From Paracoccaceae bacterium (lineage in GTDB: Bacteria > Pseudomonadota > Alphaproteobacteria > Rhodobacterales > Rhodobacteraceae): a stretch of DNA of 64,000 nt. The translations under genes were made by a program, and so were the position numbers. Under the pieces are notes generated by a model, which was not told where the DNA came from, made no database searches, and saw nothing but the letters and a program-made list of their open reading frames with translations. Location: assembly GCA_009842205.1 (NCBI GenBank), contig VYFX01000011.1:181791-245790 (forward strand), written 5' to 3'. This document shows positions 34,541-44,000 of this stretch, piece by piece (position 1 is the stretch's first letter; each line of letters opens with the position of its first letter).

Positions 34541-36064
34541 ATGGCAAGAAAGTCGTCTCGTGCAGGAGGAAGGGCTGCTAGGGTTGCAAAAAGGGTTGCT
34601 GAGGAACCGGAAGTAAATCCAGCACCCCCAGGTCAGATTGGAGGGCAGTACAAACCTCTAACTGAAGAGGGTATTCGAAAAATCTATAACAATGCCCTGA
34701 AGTTTCTGGAAGAATTGGGAATGGGGGATGCTCCTGATTTCTTGGTTGATACCTGTGTCAAGAAAGGTGCCCGTGTCAATTCGTTGGGCAGATTGTGTTT
34801 TCCTAGGTCAATGATCGAGGACATCATATCCGGAGCTGCCAAGAAAATAACCCTGCATGGCAGGGATGAAACCCGGTCCATTGAAGTTGGTGGCAACAAG
34901 GTTCATTTTGGAACCGGTGGAGCAGCTGTACAAACCCTTGATATTGATACTGGGCTATATCGTCCTTCAACCCTGCAGGATCTTTACAATTTTACCCGTT
35001 TACAGGACAAGCTCAACAACATCAGTTGGTTTGCCAGGTGTTGTGTTGCAACCGACTTGCCGAATAATTACGATTTGGATGTCAATACCGCCTTTGCACT
35101 GGCCAAGGGCACAACCAAACCGGTAGCCACCTCCTTCTTCATTCACGAGCATGTAGAGCCGGTTGTAAAGATGTTTGACATGATTGCTGGTGGTGAGGGG
35201 GAATTCAGCCGAAGACCATGGTGTTTTGTTCACATTAGCCCGATAATTTCACCCTTCAAGTATGGTGAGGACGCTGTTGAAGTCTGTCAACAATGTATTC
35301 GATATAACCTGCCGGTAAACTGTATTACGGCAGCCCAGTCTGGTGCAACGGCACCAGCACCACCTGCCGGGTTTTTGGTAACTTCAGTGGCGGAAACACT
35401 TGCCTCCCTTGTCATGGTGAATTGTTTCAAGCAGGGTCATCCCATGGTTTTTTCCAATTGGCCGTTTGTCGTAGACCTGAGAACTGGTGCCTTTTGTGGT
35501 GGAGGTGCTGAAACAGCCATCATGAATGCTGCCAGTGCTCAAATTACCAATTGGTTGGGGCTTCCATCGGGCGTTGCATCCAGCATGAGTGATGCCAAGG
35601 CGGTTGATGCCCAAATGGGAGTGGAAAAGGGAATTACTGCCCTATCAGCAGGATTGGCTGGGGCCAACATGGTTTTTGAGAGTAGCGGTATGATGGCTTC
35701 TATTTTGGGTTGCTCGTTTGAAGCATTCATCCTTGATAATGAGATGCATTCCCATATTTACCGGTCCATTCGAGGTATTGAAGTCAATGATGACACCATC
35801 AGTTATGATGCCATAACTGATGCGGTACTTGGAACAGGGCATTTTCTCGGAGATGATGTTACTATGGCAGCAATGCAGCGCGATTATTTCTATCCAGCGA
35901 TTGCCGATCGGGATCCCCCGATAGCATGGGCAGAGAGGGGAGCTCCTGACATCTGGCATGTCGCCAAGGAAAAAGTCCGGGATATTCTGGATAATTACTA
36001 TCCAAAGTATATTCCCTCTTCAGTCGAGGAAGAAATCAAACGCCACTATAATATCTTCATCTGA
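34541..36064 (+). CDS. trimethylamine-methyltransferase (MttB) family protein, without an internal amber codon
   Basis: The 507-residue product starts with a basic tail (MARKSSRAGGRAARVAKR) and then GGQYKPLTEEGIRKIYNNAL, usual for alphaproteobacterial MttB homologues. The TIM-barrel core includes VHFGTGGAAVQTLDIDTG and PVNCITAAQSGATAPAPPAG. True trimethylamine methyltransferases read UAG as pyrrolysine; here the frame is continuous with no TAG, as in the glycine-betaine methyltransferase MtgB type. GGAGAA precedes the ATG. The substrate is probably a quaternary amine such as glycine betaine, but no corrinoid protein or its reactivator is nearby, so the methyl acceptor is unclear. Confidence 0.85.
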   Translation: MARKSSRAGGRAARVAKRVAEEPEVNPAPPGQIGGQYKPLTEEGIRKIYNNALKFLEELGMGDAPDFLVDTCVKKGARVNSLGRLCFPRSMIEDIISGAAKKITLHGRDETRSIEVGGNKVHFGTGGAAVQTLDIDTGLYRPSTLQDLYNFTRLQDKLNNISWFARCCVATDLPNNYDLDVNTAFALAKGTTKPVATSFFIHEHVEPVVKMFDMIAGGEGEFSRRPWCFVHISPIISPFKYGEDAVEVCQQCIRYNLPVNCITAAQSGATAPAPPAGFLVTSVAETLASLVMVNCFKQGHPMVFSNWPFVVDLRTGAFCGGGAETAIMNAASAQITNWLGLPSGVASSMSDAKAVDAQMGVEKGITALSAGLAGANMVFESSGMMASILGCSFEAFILDNEMHSHIYRSIRGIEVNDDTISYDAITDAVLGTGHFLGDDVTMAAMQRDYFYPAIADRDPPIAWAERGAPDIWHVAKEKVRDILDNYYPKYIPSSVEEEIKRHYNIFI

Positions 36065-36083
36065 GTACCTGAGGGTATAAGAA

Positions 36084-36112
36084 ACAAATTCGGCATCCCT
36101 TACTGAATTTGT
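36084..36112. terminator. hairpin between convergent mttB-family and enolase-like genes
   Basis: ACAAATTC (36084-36091) and GAATTTGT (36105-36112) form a perfect eight-base-pair repeat with a 13-base loop. It sits in the 57-base gap between two convergent stops, so it may serve both directions. There is no strong U run on either side. Confidence 0.4.
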
Positions 36113-36121
36113 CCCAAAATT

Positions 36122-37417
36122 TCAGGATCCCCACCAGGTATTCAGTAGAGGAAGGGAACCTGCAAAACTACCTGTTCCAAGTACTTCTTCAATTCTAAGA
36201 CATTCATTCCATTTGGCCATGCGTTCGGATCTTGAGAAGGATCCAACCTTGAGTTGTCCACAACCAAGCCCCGTGGCCAGATGAGAAATGGTTACATCTT
36301 CGGTTTCCCCTGAACGGGCTGAAACGATGGTATTCCACCCAAAGGACTTGGCAATTTTGTATGCTTCAATCGCTTCAGTTACTGTTCCCGCCTGGTTAAC
36401 CTTCAACAACAGGGAATTACAGGCACCTTCCTGATGTGATTTCCTCACCAATTGTTCAGATGTTACCAGATAATCATCCCCGACTATTTGGTATTTTTTC
36501 CCAAACCTTCTTGTGAATTCGATCATCCCTTCAGGATCATTTTCCGCCATTGGATCTTCGATTGAAACAATGGGATACGAAGCCAACCATCCTCCCAGAA
36601 TCTCAATCCATTGTTCGGCAGTATATTCCTTGCCTTCCAATCCCAACCGGTACATGTTGTCCCGATAGAATTCCGAAGATGCAATATCAAGGGAAATAAC
36701 CACTCGATCGCCAGGCTTTTCTCCAACCTCTTCCATGGCCATGACAAGCATTTCCAATGCTTCCTCATTACTATCGAAATCAGGCCACCAACCACCCTCA
36801 TCGGCAACACCGACCAATTTCCCCTTCTGTTTGAGTAATGATCCTGCGCTGTGATAGATTTCCGAGGTAACCTCCAATGCTTCGGCAAAACTAGAGGCTT
36901 TGGGAACCATGATCATGAAATCCTGAATATCAACCCTATTGGAAGCATGGGCACCTCCTCCAAATATCTGAATCTCAGGTAGCGGTACCAGTGGTTTTGA
37001 ATCTGTTATCCTTGAGAATAGTTTCCAAGGGGGAATCCCCTCAGAACTTGCCCAAGCGTTATAAAGTGCCAATGAAATGGCAACCAGGGTATTGCCACCG
37101 TAATTCGATTTTTGTCTTGTCCCGTCCTCAGCAATAAGAAATCGATCAATGTCAACAGTTTCATCAAGGTTTCTTCCAATCAACCGAGGACTTATCTCGC
37201 TTGCTATCAATTGCAGCGAGCGGTTTACATTCTTCCCCTGGAGGGATTGCCCTCCATCTCTCAATTCAATTGCTTCTCGCTTGCCTTTGGAAGCTCCAGC
37301 TGGAGCAAGACCTCGCCCCAAGATGCCATTGGAAGATTCAAGTTCGACCTCAACAGTTGGGAAACCTCTCGAATCCCAAATTCTTCTGGCTCTTATATTT
37401 TGAATCTTTGCGGTCAA
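36122..37417 (-). CDS. divergent enolase-family protein with altered catalytic residues
   Basis: The 431-residue product aligns along its whole length with enolase. Metal ligands are present (Asp in ISLDIASSEF, Glu in VSIEDPMAEND, Asp in QIVGDDYLV), as are the acid/base lysine (SLLLKVNQAGT), the Glu of ADEGG and the Lys of GQLKVG. Differences from canonical enolase: SHRSGETED reads SARSGETED (yeast His373 to Ala), QEFMI reads QDFMI (Glu168 to Asp), SGAST reads AGASK, and GGFAP reads GGWWP. It therefore may act on a different phosphorylated hydroxy acid rather than 2-phosphoglycerate. It lies eight bases after the kinase gene, in the same operon. Confidence 0.8.
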   Translation of the reverse strand: MTAKIQNIRARRIWDSRGFPTVEVELESSNGILGRGLAPAGASKGKREAIELRDGGQSLQGKNVNRSLQLIASEISPRLIGRNLDETVDIDRFLIAEDGTRQKSNYGGNTLVAISLALYNAWASSEGIPPWKLFSRITDSKPLVPLPEIQIFGGGAHASNRVDIQDFMIMVPKASSFAEALEVTSEIYHSAGSLLKQKGKLVGVADEGGWWPDFDSNEEALEMLVMAMEEVGEKPGDRVVISLDIASSEFYRDNMYRLGLEGKEYTAEQWIEILGGWLASYPIVSIEDPMAENDPEGMIEFTRRFGKKYQIVGDDYLVTSEQLVRKSHQEGACNSLLLKVNQAGTVTEAIEAYKIAKSFGWNTIVSARSGETEDVTISHLATGLGCGQLKVGSFSRSERMAKWNECLRIEEVLGTGSFAGSLPLLNTWWGS

Positions 37418-37425
37418 GGCACAAG

Positions 37426-38433
37426 CTATCTTATACCGGAAAATTGGGCATTGATGGTTGATTGAATAGAATTCTGTGGTGAAAGTATCAAGGGAATAAC
37501 TATTTGCCTGACACCTTCCTGTTGGTCCGGGTTCAAATACTCGACCGGTGATTTACCATCCACTCTAGCCAGACCCAACATGGGAAGAAATTTTGCAACT
37601 CGTCGACTGAAATCCTGTTTATCTTCCCAATGTACAAACTCGTTATAACACTCGAAGAAACGAAAGGCAGCTTCCTCCAACCCATTCTTGAATTGGGGAG
37701 AAAACACGGCCTTGAGAAAGAAATGGTTAAGGCAAAAGGCCACATCAAAAGCAGGTTCTCCCATTGTTGCACATTCAGCGTCAATCAGGATCGGTTCACC
37801 GGATTTCACAAGTATGTTTTTAGGTGATACATCACCATGAACCAAGGTTTTGTTTGCATCCGCCAACTGTTTGGCCGCACCATCAAAAATGGGCTTGAGG
37901 TTGGGATGTTTGGAACCGGTATAAAGGATATAGGGTTCTATCCTCATGTGGAAAAACACATCCTTCTTCAAAAACTCGGAACTGTTGAACGTGCTTTCCC
38001 CGGTATGGGACTGAACCTTACCAAAGGTTTTTCCAATTTTTTCAGCAATTGTAACATCGGGTGGGAATTTAAAAAGTTTTTCCTTCCAGACAAAACAATC
38101 ATCGCCACCAACATAATCCATGGCGAAACCACCGAATTTTTCGGAAAAACCAAACATTTTTGGGGTATTTTCAGGGATAATGGCTTCTGCCAGCCGTAGC
38201 CACTCATATTCACATTTGTTTCGGTAAACTGGAGCAAACCAATCAGCTTCAACTCGCATTTTTGGCAGGGCAAATTTGGCACAGTATTTATGCTGGCCTG
38301 TTTCGACCAAGGCCACGTCCGAAGCAACACCTCCAGTAAGGGGCTTTACAGATTGAATCTGTGATTTATGCCTGATCAAGCCAAGATCCATCAATAGATC
38401 AGTAACTCGTTCATTCAAATTCACTTCAGTCAT
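37426..38433 (-). CDS. APH/choline-kinase superfamily phosphotransferase
   Basis: The 335-residue product has the APH-fold kinase motifs: catalytic loop LVHGDVSPKNILV (about residues 196-208) and metal-binding PILIDAECATMGEPAFDVAF, with the N-lobe lysine in KYCAKFALPKM. This family phosphorylates small hydroxyl compounds such as choline, homoserine, methylthioribose or aminoglycosides. Coupling with an enolase-like gene suggests that its phosphorylated product, or a derivative, is then dehydrated. The substrate is unknown. The ATG at 38433 is the operon start; the divergent gene begins 140 bases away. Confidence 0.8.
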   Translation of the reverse strand: MTEVNLNERVTDLLMDLGLIRHKSQIQSVKPLTGGVASDVALVETGQHKYCAKFALPKMRVEADWFAPVYRNKCEYEWLRLAEAIIPENTPKMFGFSEKFGGFAMDYVGGDDCFVWKEKLFKFPPDVTIAEKIGKTFGKVQSHTGESTFNSSEFLKKDVFFHMRIEPYILYTGSKHPNLKPIFDGAAKQLADANKTLVHGDVSPKNILVKSGEPILIDAECATMGEPAFDVAFCLNHFFLKAVFSPQFKNGLEEAAFRFFECYNEFVHWEDKQDFSRRVAKFLPMLGLARVDGKSPVEYLNPDQQEGVRQIVIPLILSPQNSIQSTINAQFSGIR

Positions 38434-38573
38434 GAAATTCAGCCAATATTATTTAAGCCAACAAAAAATAATCCAAGTTCCATTAAAATAAAACAGGTAA
38501 ATTTTGGGCCAATTGATTTTTCTTGTCTGAAAACAACTTGATCATTATATTGTTTTGGTAAAGGAGAACTGCC

Positions 38574-38855
38574 ATGCAAGAAGACATTGACAAGATCTTG
38601 AAAGAGTTTGTTCAAAAACATCTAGAACCCGCAGAGATTGTTAATCTGATTTCCAGAGAAGACGAAGATGCCGATGGAGATCCAATAATGCGCATCAGGG
38701 TGGTCTATAATCCTGAAAAAAATCCTTTGGATCCGAATAAAACCCTAAGTATAACCAGGCACTTACGTCAAAAGATGGGTAATATATTTATTGAAAGGTT
38801 TCCCATTTTTTACTTCGTGACCAAAGAAGAAGACAAAACCTTTGCTGGCTACTGA
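38574..38855 (+). CDS. small acidic protein paired with a HEPN-domain gene
   Basis: The 93-residue product is not assigned to a named family. It has an N-terminal helix (IDKILKEFVQKHLEPAEIV), a central strand-rich part (DGDPIMRIRVVYNPE) and a C-terminal ERFPIFYFVTKEED. A clear ribosome binding site (AAAGGAGA) precedes the ATG. It overlaps the start of the HEPN gene by 14 bases, which implies coupled translation. Because HEPN genes often pair with a small partner, it may be an antitoxin or cofactor; no nucleotidyltransferase GSxxxxD motif is seen. Confidence 0.65.
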   Translation: MQEDIDKILKEFVQKHLEPAEIVNLISREDEDADGDPIMRIRVVYNPEKNPLDPNKTLSITRHLRQKMGNIFIERFPIFYFVTKEEDKTFAGY

Positions 38856-39312
38856 TCTAATTGAAACTGCCCGTGCATTGGTAAATCTGAATCAGGCAAA
38901 TCCGATTCAGTCGAACCTGAACAGGGCCCAGAGCACTGCCTATTACGCACTTTTTCACGCTCTCTGCCCGAATTGTGCGGATACTTGGGTTGGTTCGACC
39001 AAATCTGACAGGAACCAACCTGCCTGGTTGCAGGTATACCGGGCTCCCAACCATAATATTGTAAAAAACAAATGCAAAAGTAAAGAAATGTCCCGATTTC
39101 CGAGAGGTATTCAGGATTTTGCCATCAAGTTTGTAGAACTACAGGAAAAGCGTCATCAAGCTGACTATAATCCCCTGTTCAAGATAACAAGTGAATATGT
39201 TCTTAATGACATTGTCAATGCCGAAGCAGCCATCAGGAATTTGCAAGAATCAGACCTCAGTGCCAAGACGGCCTTTGCTGTATGGGTTACAATGAACAAC
39301 CGAACCAGTTAG
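38842..39312 (+). CDS. HEPN-domain-like protein
   Basis: The 156-residue product carries the HEPN-family pattern: NLNRAQSTAYYALFHALC near the N-terminus and, later, ELQEKRHQADYNP, matching the conserved RxxADY segment of this group. HEPN proteins are often RNases or toxin components. The start is TTG at 38842 inside the end of the preceding gene. The basic central part (KNKCKSKEMSRFPRG) is less typical. Function is inferred from fold-level similarity only. Confidence 0.65.
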   Translation: MLATDLIETARALVNLNQANPIQSNLNRAQSTAYYALFHALCPNCADTWVGSTKSDRNQPAWLQVYRAPNHNIVKNKCKSKEMSRFPRGIQDFAIKFVELQEKRHQADYNPLFKITSEYVLNDIVNAEAAIRNLQESDLSAKTAFAVWVTMNNRTS

Positions 39313-39533
39313 CAGTATTAATTCTCAAATAAACAACCTTACCAAATTTTTCCACCGGCAAGAATCTCCATGCACTTGCAGTAATTCCCGCTTAAATTTT
39401 TTATCCCCATTAACAGGGGTATTACGAGGTTGTCAAAAACTGTTTTTCGTAATCCCCATTGAAACATTTCTGCCCGAATTGCAAATTCCATACAAAATGA
39501 CACACAACAACAATGCAATTGTCGAGCAGTACC

Positions 39534-39737
39534 ATGTCCAAAATCCGCTTTCGCCGGCATCTTTCCATGCCGCAACTCCTGTCCATGGCCGGCAGGGTTT
39601 TCGAATCCATTCCCGATCCTGTCAACCATCGTGGCTTTACCCTCAGGGACTGCCTGTTGTCGGGAATGGCAGATGCACTTGTCATCAACTTGAAAGTTCT
39701 CTATTGGCATATAACCTTTAAGGTTCACTTTTCATAA
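39534..39737 (+). pseudogene. transposase N-terminal remnant
   Basis: The translation begins MSKIRFRRHLSMPQLLSMAG and continues RVFESIPDPVNHRG and RDCLLSGMA, which resembles the start of a group of IS transposases (F..IPDP...R..., L.D.LMSG.A.F..K.PSLL). The similarity fades into LKVLYWHITF and a stop, so only about 60 codons of a several-hundred-codon gene remain. No terminal repeats were identified. The surrounding 442-base gap (39313-39754) has nothing else recognisable; it is likely an eroded insertion. Confidence 0.5.
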
Positions 39738-39754
39738 ACCCCAAAGGGGAAAGT

Positions 39755-41020
39755 ATGTTTCGTTTTGTCCATACTGCAGATTTGCATCTTGATTCACCTC
39801 TTAAGTCCTTGGCTTTAAGAGATCCTGAATTAAAACAGCAAGTAGGCATTGGAACCAGAGAAACCTTTGCCAAAATCGTAAACCTTTGCATTGAAGAAAT
39901 GGTTGATGCACTATTGATTGCAGGTGACCTTTATGACAGTGACCAGACTTCAATGTATACGGCCCGGTTCCTTGCCAACCAAATGCAAAGATTGGATAAG
40001 GAAGGTATTAGGGTTTTTATCATCAAAGGTAATCATGATGCTGGTTCGGTTATAACAGGCCAACTCATTTTCCCCGATTCAGTAAAGATATTTTCAATCA
40101 AGGCCGAGACGGTAAATATTACCAAAGGTGATTTGAATATTGCTATCCACGGGGTTAGTTTTCCGAATAGACCAGTCCCGGAATCTCTTGTACCCAAATT
40201 TCCATACCCAAGTCAGGGCATGTTTAACATTGGAATGCTCCATACAAGCCTCGGAGGTGCCCAAGGCCATGATACCTACGCACCAAGCAACATTAATGAA
40301 TTAAAACAGGTTGGATATGATTATTGGGCTTTGGGACATATTCACAAACAATTTTGTCACAAGGGAGAAACGACTGTCGTAATGCCAGGAATCCCGCAGG
40401 GTCGTAACATTGGTGAGGATGGAGAAAAAACCGTTTCCATGGTTTCAGTTGATGAAACCGGCATTACGGATTTACAACAGGTATCTCTTTCGGTTTTGCA
40501 ATTTGAAAGAGTGGAGATTGATGTTTCAGATATAACTGAATGGAGAGAACTGGTCGTAACAATCCACAAGAGTATTCAACAATTAATGCGAACCCTTTCC
40601 CATAAAATTTATGTCTTGCGGTTAAACTTGCTTGGTACAACCGACCTGAATTGGAGAATCAGAAGAGATTCCGAAATTCTGCTGGAGGAAGCTCGTAGAA
40701 TAGTCGATGACAACCATGAATTCTGGATTGAGAAAGTAGAGACCAATACACAGGGCAAGGCAACAAATGATAATAATAAGGCTTATGTTGGGGCCTTGGC
40801 CAATCTATCATTTTTGGAAGACACTGAAATTCCCCATTCAGTACTTAGGGAAATTGAAGACTATACCAAGACAATCTTAAGAGCTCTGCCAGCCTCTTCA
40901 AAGAAGGTTTTGGGAGAAACTGAAGACGAAAAAAACAAAATTGTTGAAGAACTCTTAGAGGAAGGGATTTCAGATACTCTAGCATACCTGAGAAATCCGG
41001 ATTCAGAGGCAAGGCAATGA
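39755..41020 (+). CDS. metallophosphoesterase DNA exonuclease, YhaO/SbcD-like
   Basis: The 421-residue product has the calcineurin-like nuclease motifs of SbcD/Mre11: FVHTADLHLDSPL at the N-terminus, LLIAGDLYDSDQTS, VFIIKGNHDAGS, and later YWALGHIHKQF. The family cuts DNA ends and hairpins in complex with an SMC-like ATPase. The stop overlaps the start of the ATPase gene by four bases (ATGA), so the two are co-translated. The C-terminal third is of the YhaO type rather than classical SbcD. Confidence 0.87.
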   Translation: MFRFVHTADLHLDSPLKSLALRDPELKQQVGIGTRETFAKIVNLCIEEMVDALLIAGDLYDSDQTSMYTARFLANQMQRLDKEGIRVFIIKGNHDAGSVITGQLIFPDSVKIFSIKAETVNITKGDLNIAIHGVSFPNRPVPESLVPKFPYPSQGMFNIGMLHTSLGGAQGHDTYAPSNINELKQVGYDYWALGHIHKQFCHKGETTVVMPGIPQGRNIGEDGEKTVSMVSVDETGITDLQQVSLSVLQFERVEIDVSDITEWRELVVTIHKSIQQLMRTLSHKIYVLRLNLLGTTDLNWRIRRDSEILLEEARRIVDDNHEFWIEKVETNTQGKATNDNNKAYVGALANLSFLEDTEIPHSVLREIEDYTKTILRALPASSKKVLGETEDEKNKIVEELLEEGISDTLAYLRNPDSEARQ

Positions 41021-44000
41021 GATTAAACAAGTTGCACATGTCCAAGTACGGAATGTTTTCCGGCAAGGTTCTGGATTTTGGAGAAAGAGCATCCGGACTG
41101 CCAGATTTTCACATAATCTTTGGATTGAACGAGTCCGGTAAAACCACTTCCTTGGAAGCCTGGCTTGATTTTCTTTTTGGTATCAAGCGTGGTTCACCCT
41201 ATGGATTCAAGCATTCAACGGCAATGGAAATTCAGGCAACATTGGAAAAGGAAAATAATTTAGTCGAGTACAAAAGGATCAAAAAAGCAAAAGATTCCCT
41301 ACTTGATCTGGATGATGAAATTGTACCGGAATCGGTATTGAATGCCTTACTTGGAGGCTATACCCGACCGGACTATGAAATTCTGTTTACTGCCAATGAT
41401 CAAACTCTTGAAAAGGGTGGAAATGAAATTCTGGCAAGCAAGGGAGATCTGGGGAAATTGTTGTTTTCTGCCAGTGCAGGAATGGCCGACCTCAGCGAAC
41501 GATTGCTGGAATTACAGCAGATCAATGATCAGTTCTACAGGAAGGGAACAACTAAAAACCTGTTAAACCAAATCAAGGCTGAGCTGGCAGAATTGAAAGG
41601 TGAATGGCAGGAAAAGGACAAGGTAGCTGCTGATTATAAGGTCCTGGTAAGTAATTATGAAGAGGCTCAGGTTAATCTTGAACTTGCCAGAGAAAACTTG
41701 GGTTCATTTAAAACCGAACTGGTACAGGTGAGTAGGAAAATCGAAGCCCTGAGATGGGTTACATCCCTATCCAGCATACAAGATGAGTTGAAAGATCATA
41801 AAGAATTACCCCCACCTCCACAAAATTGGAGAACGCTCCTTGATGGCTGGGGGCAGGAAATGATCGTAACCATTGGTCGATTGGATCAGTTATCCAGAGA
41901 AATCCTGCGGATGAATAACAAATTAAGTGAAAGTGAAATAGATGAAACGGCACTTGATCTGGAATCCAAGGTTTTTAAAACCAAAGCACTGGAAGCATCC
42001 TATAAATCAGTGATCAGAGACCTGCCAAGAAGAATAGCCAATAAAGATGAACTAAGTGTAGAAGTAGCCAATCTAACTAGTCGGCTTGGGCATGAATTTA
42101 ATGATGTACGTAGTAAATTACCTGATTCAGCTACAATCGGCTTGATAAGGGATCTGATGCAGGAGAATTCCGGAATAGAAGCGAATTATAAGTCTACTGA
42201 GGAAGAACTTACAAAAGCCACCGAGGACATGTACGCCCTACAGGCAAAACTTGATCAGGAAGGAGATTTGGAACAGGAAGTAGTGACAATTGAATCCCTA
42301 CTACGGGAAATCAGAAAAAACGATCCCCGGACACTTCTTCAAAATACATCCAGGGATATTCTGGATGCTGAAGGTGAAATTGAAAGTGGTTTGCATAAGT
42401 TGCTCCCCTGGAAGGGTGATTATAGGGTTCTGCAAGATTTGAATTGTCCTTCAAAGCAGGAAATCGGTTCAAAACAGAAACTTTTTGAGGAAACCAAAAG
42501 AGACTTCCGAGAATCCAAGGGAAGGAAGGAAAATCTGGAACAGGAAATCAGGAAACTGGAAAGTTCACTTGATGAGATGGATCCTGAAACTGTTACTCTG
42601 GAAAACCTGGCAGAGGCAAGAAACAGGCGAGAGAACCAATGGGCAAAGCACAAGAGCACCTTGGATATTGTTACAGCAGAACAATTCGAAATGGCCATGA
42701 GAAGCGATGACCAAGTCACCTCACGAGCAGCAGAACAAAAGGCAAGCAAAGTTGTTAGATCGGATAGGGAAGCAAAAATCAAGGAACTTCAAGATCTGTT
42801 GGAAGTAGAAAAACAAAAATGCCAAGAACTGGAAAAGGAAATTGAACGGCAGATTGCTGCAAGAAATGGTTTATTTGCAAGTATCCCCGGATTGGAAAGC
42901 ATACAAAACACTGATGAATACATCCGGTGGCTTGATCTTCGTAATGAAACCCTGGGATCAGTAAGAAAATTACAGGTACTTGAAGCAAGAAAAAAATATT
43001 ATGAAGAAGAAGAAAATCGGTTTCGAGAGGATTTGTCATATGCCCTGAAAGAGGCAAAAATCGACTGCAAGGACCATTGGAACTTGGAAACTCTGATTTC
43101 AATCGCTGAAAACCTTATTGAAAGGCATAAGGAAATAAAATCATTACAAAATCAGCATTTGAGGGCAAAGGTTACTCACCAGGCAAGGTTGAATGCATTC
43201 ACCGAGGCCAAAACCAATAAATCCAAGTGGACGGAAAAATGGGTAAGGGCTTGTCAAAGGACATTATTCGGTGAATCCACCGTTTCTGCAATGAAGGAAA
43301 ACATCACTATACTCGATCAATTGATTCCCAAGGTATCTGAATTGAACAGCCTGATGGATAGAATTGAAAAAATGAATGCTGATCAGAACTGGTTCACTCA
43401 AAATGTCAAGGAATTGGCTCTTAAACTGGGTATTGAAGGTGATGATGTCCTGCAATTGTGGAAATCCGTTGAGGAACATGTTCAAAACAACATCAAGATC
43501 AACAATGAAAACAGGAACATCAAGGCTGATCTCGAAAATAGATTGGAGGAAAAACAGGGTCTTGAGGAGGATCTAACCAGAATTAACAAGACCATAGCAG
43601 AATTCGGCGTTCTCTATGGTGAAAAAAATCTGGAAGAAATTAAGAATTGTTGTATCAGGGCTGAAAGATTCCAGGAATTGAAATCCGACGAGAAAAAAGT
43701 ACTGGAAAATATTCGAGAGACCATGGGATTGCCCTCGAAGCAGGAAGCGGTTGATCAGGTCATGGGTCTGATTCTAAGTGATCTTGAAAGTGAAAAAGGG
43801 ACCTTGGAAATAAAATTGAATGAGTGTGAGAGGGAACTGGAGGAAAGGCTGTCAATCCAAAGTCAGGCCAGAAGGGAATTGGAAACTGTTTCAGGAGATG
43901 ATTCGGTTGCACGTATCAAGGAACAGCATGAGAATTTACTGATTGACCTGCAGGAAAGGGTACGATCCCACTTGAAGAACAAATATGGAATCATCGCACT

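Noticed and set aside
36122..37417. Calling the enolase-like gene the cell's glycolytic enolase (eno)
   Set aside because: Key residues differ from canonical enolase and the gene is linked to a kinase rather than to the usual alphaproteobacterial neighbours.
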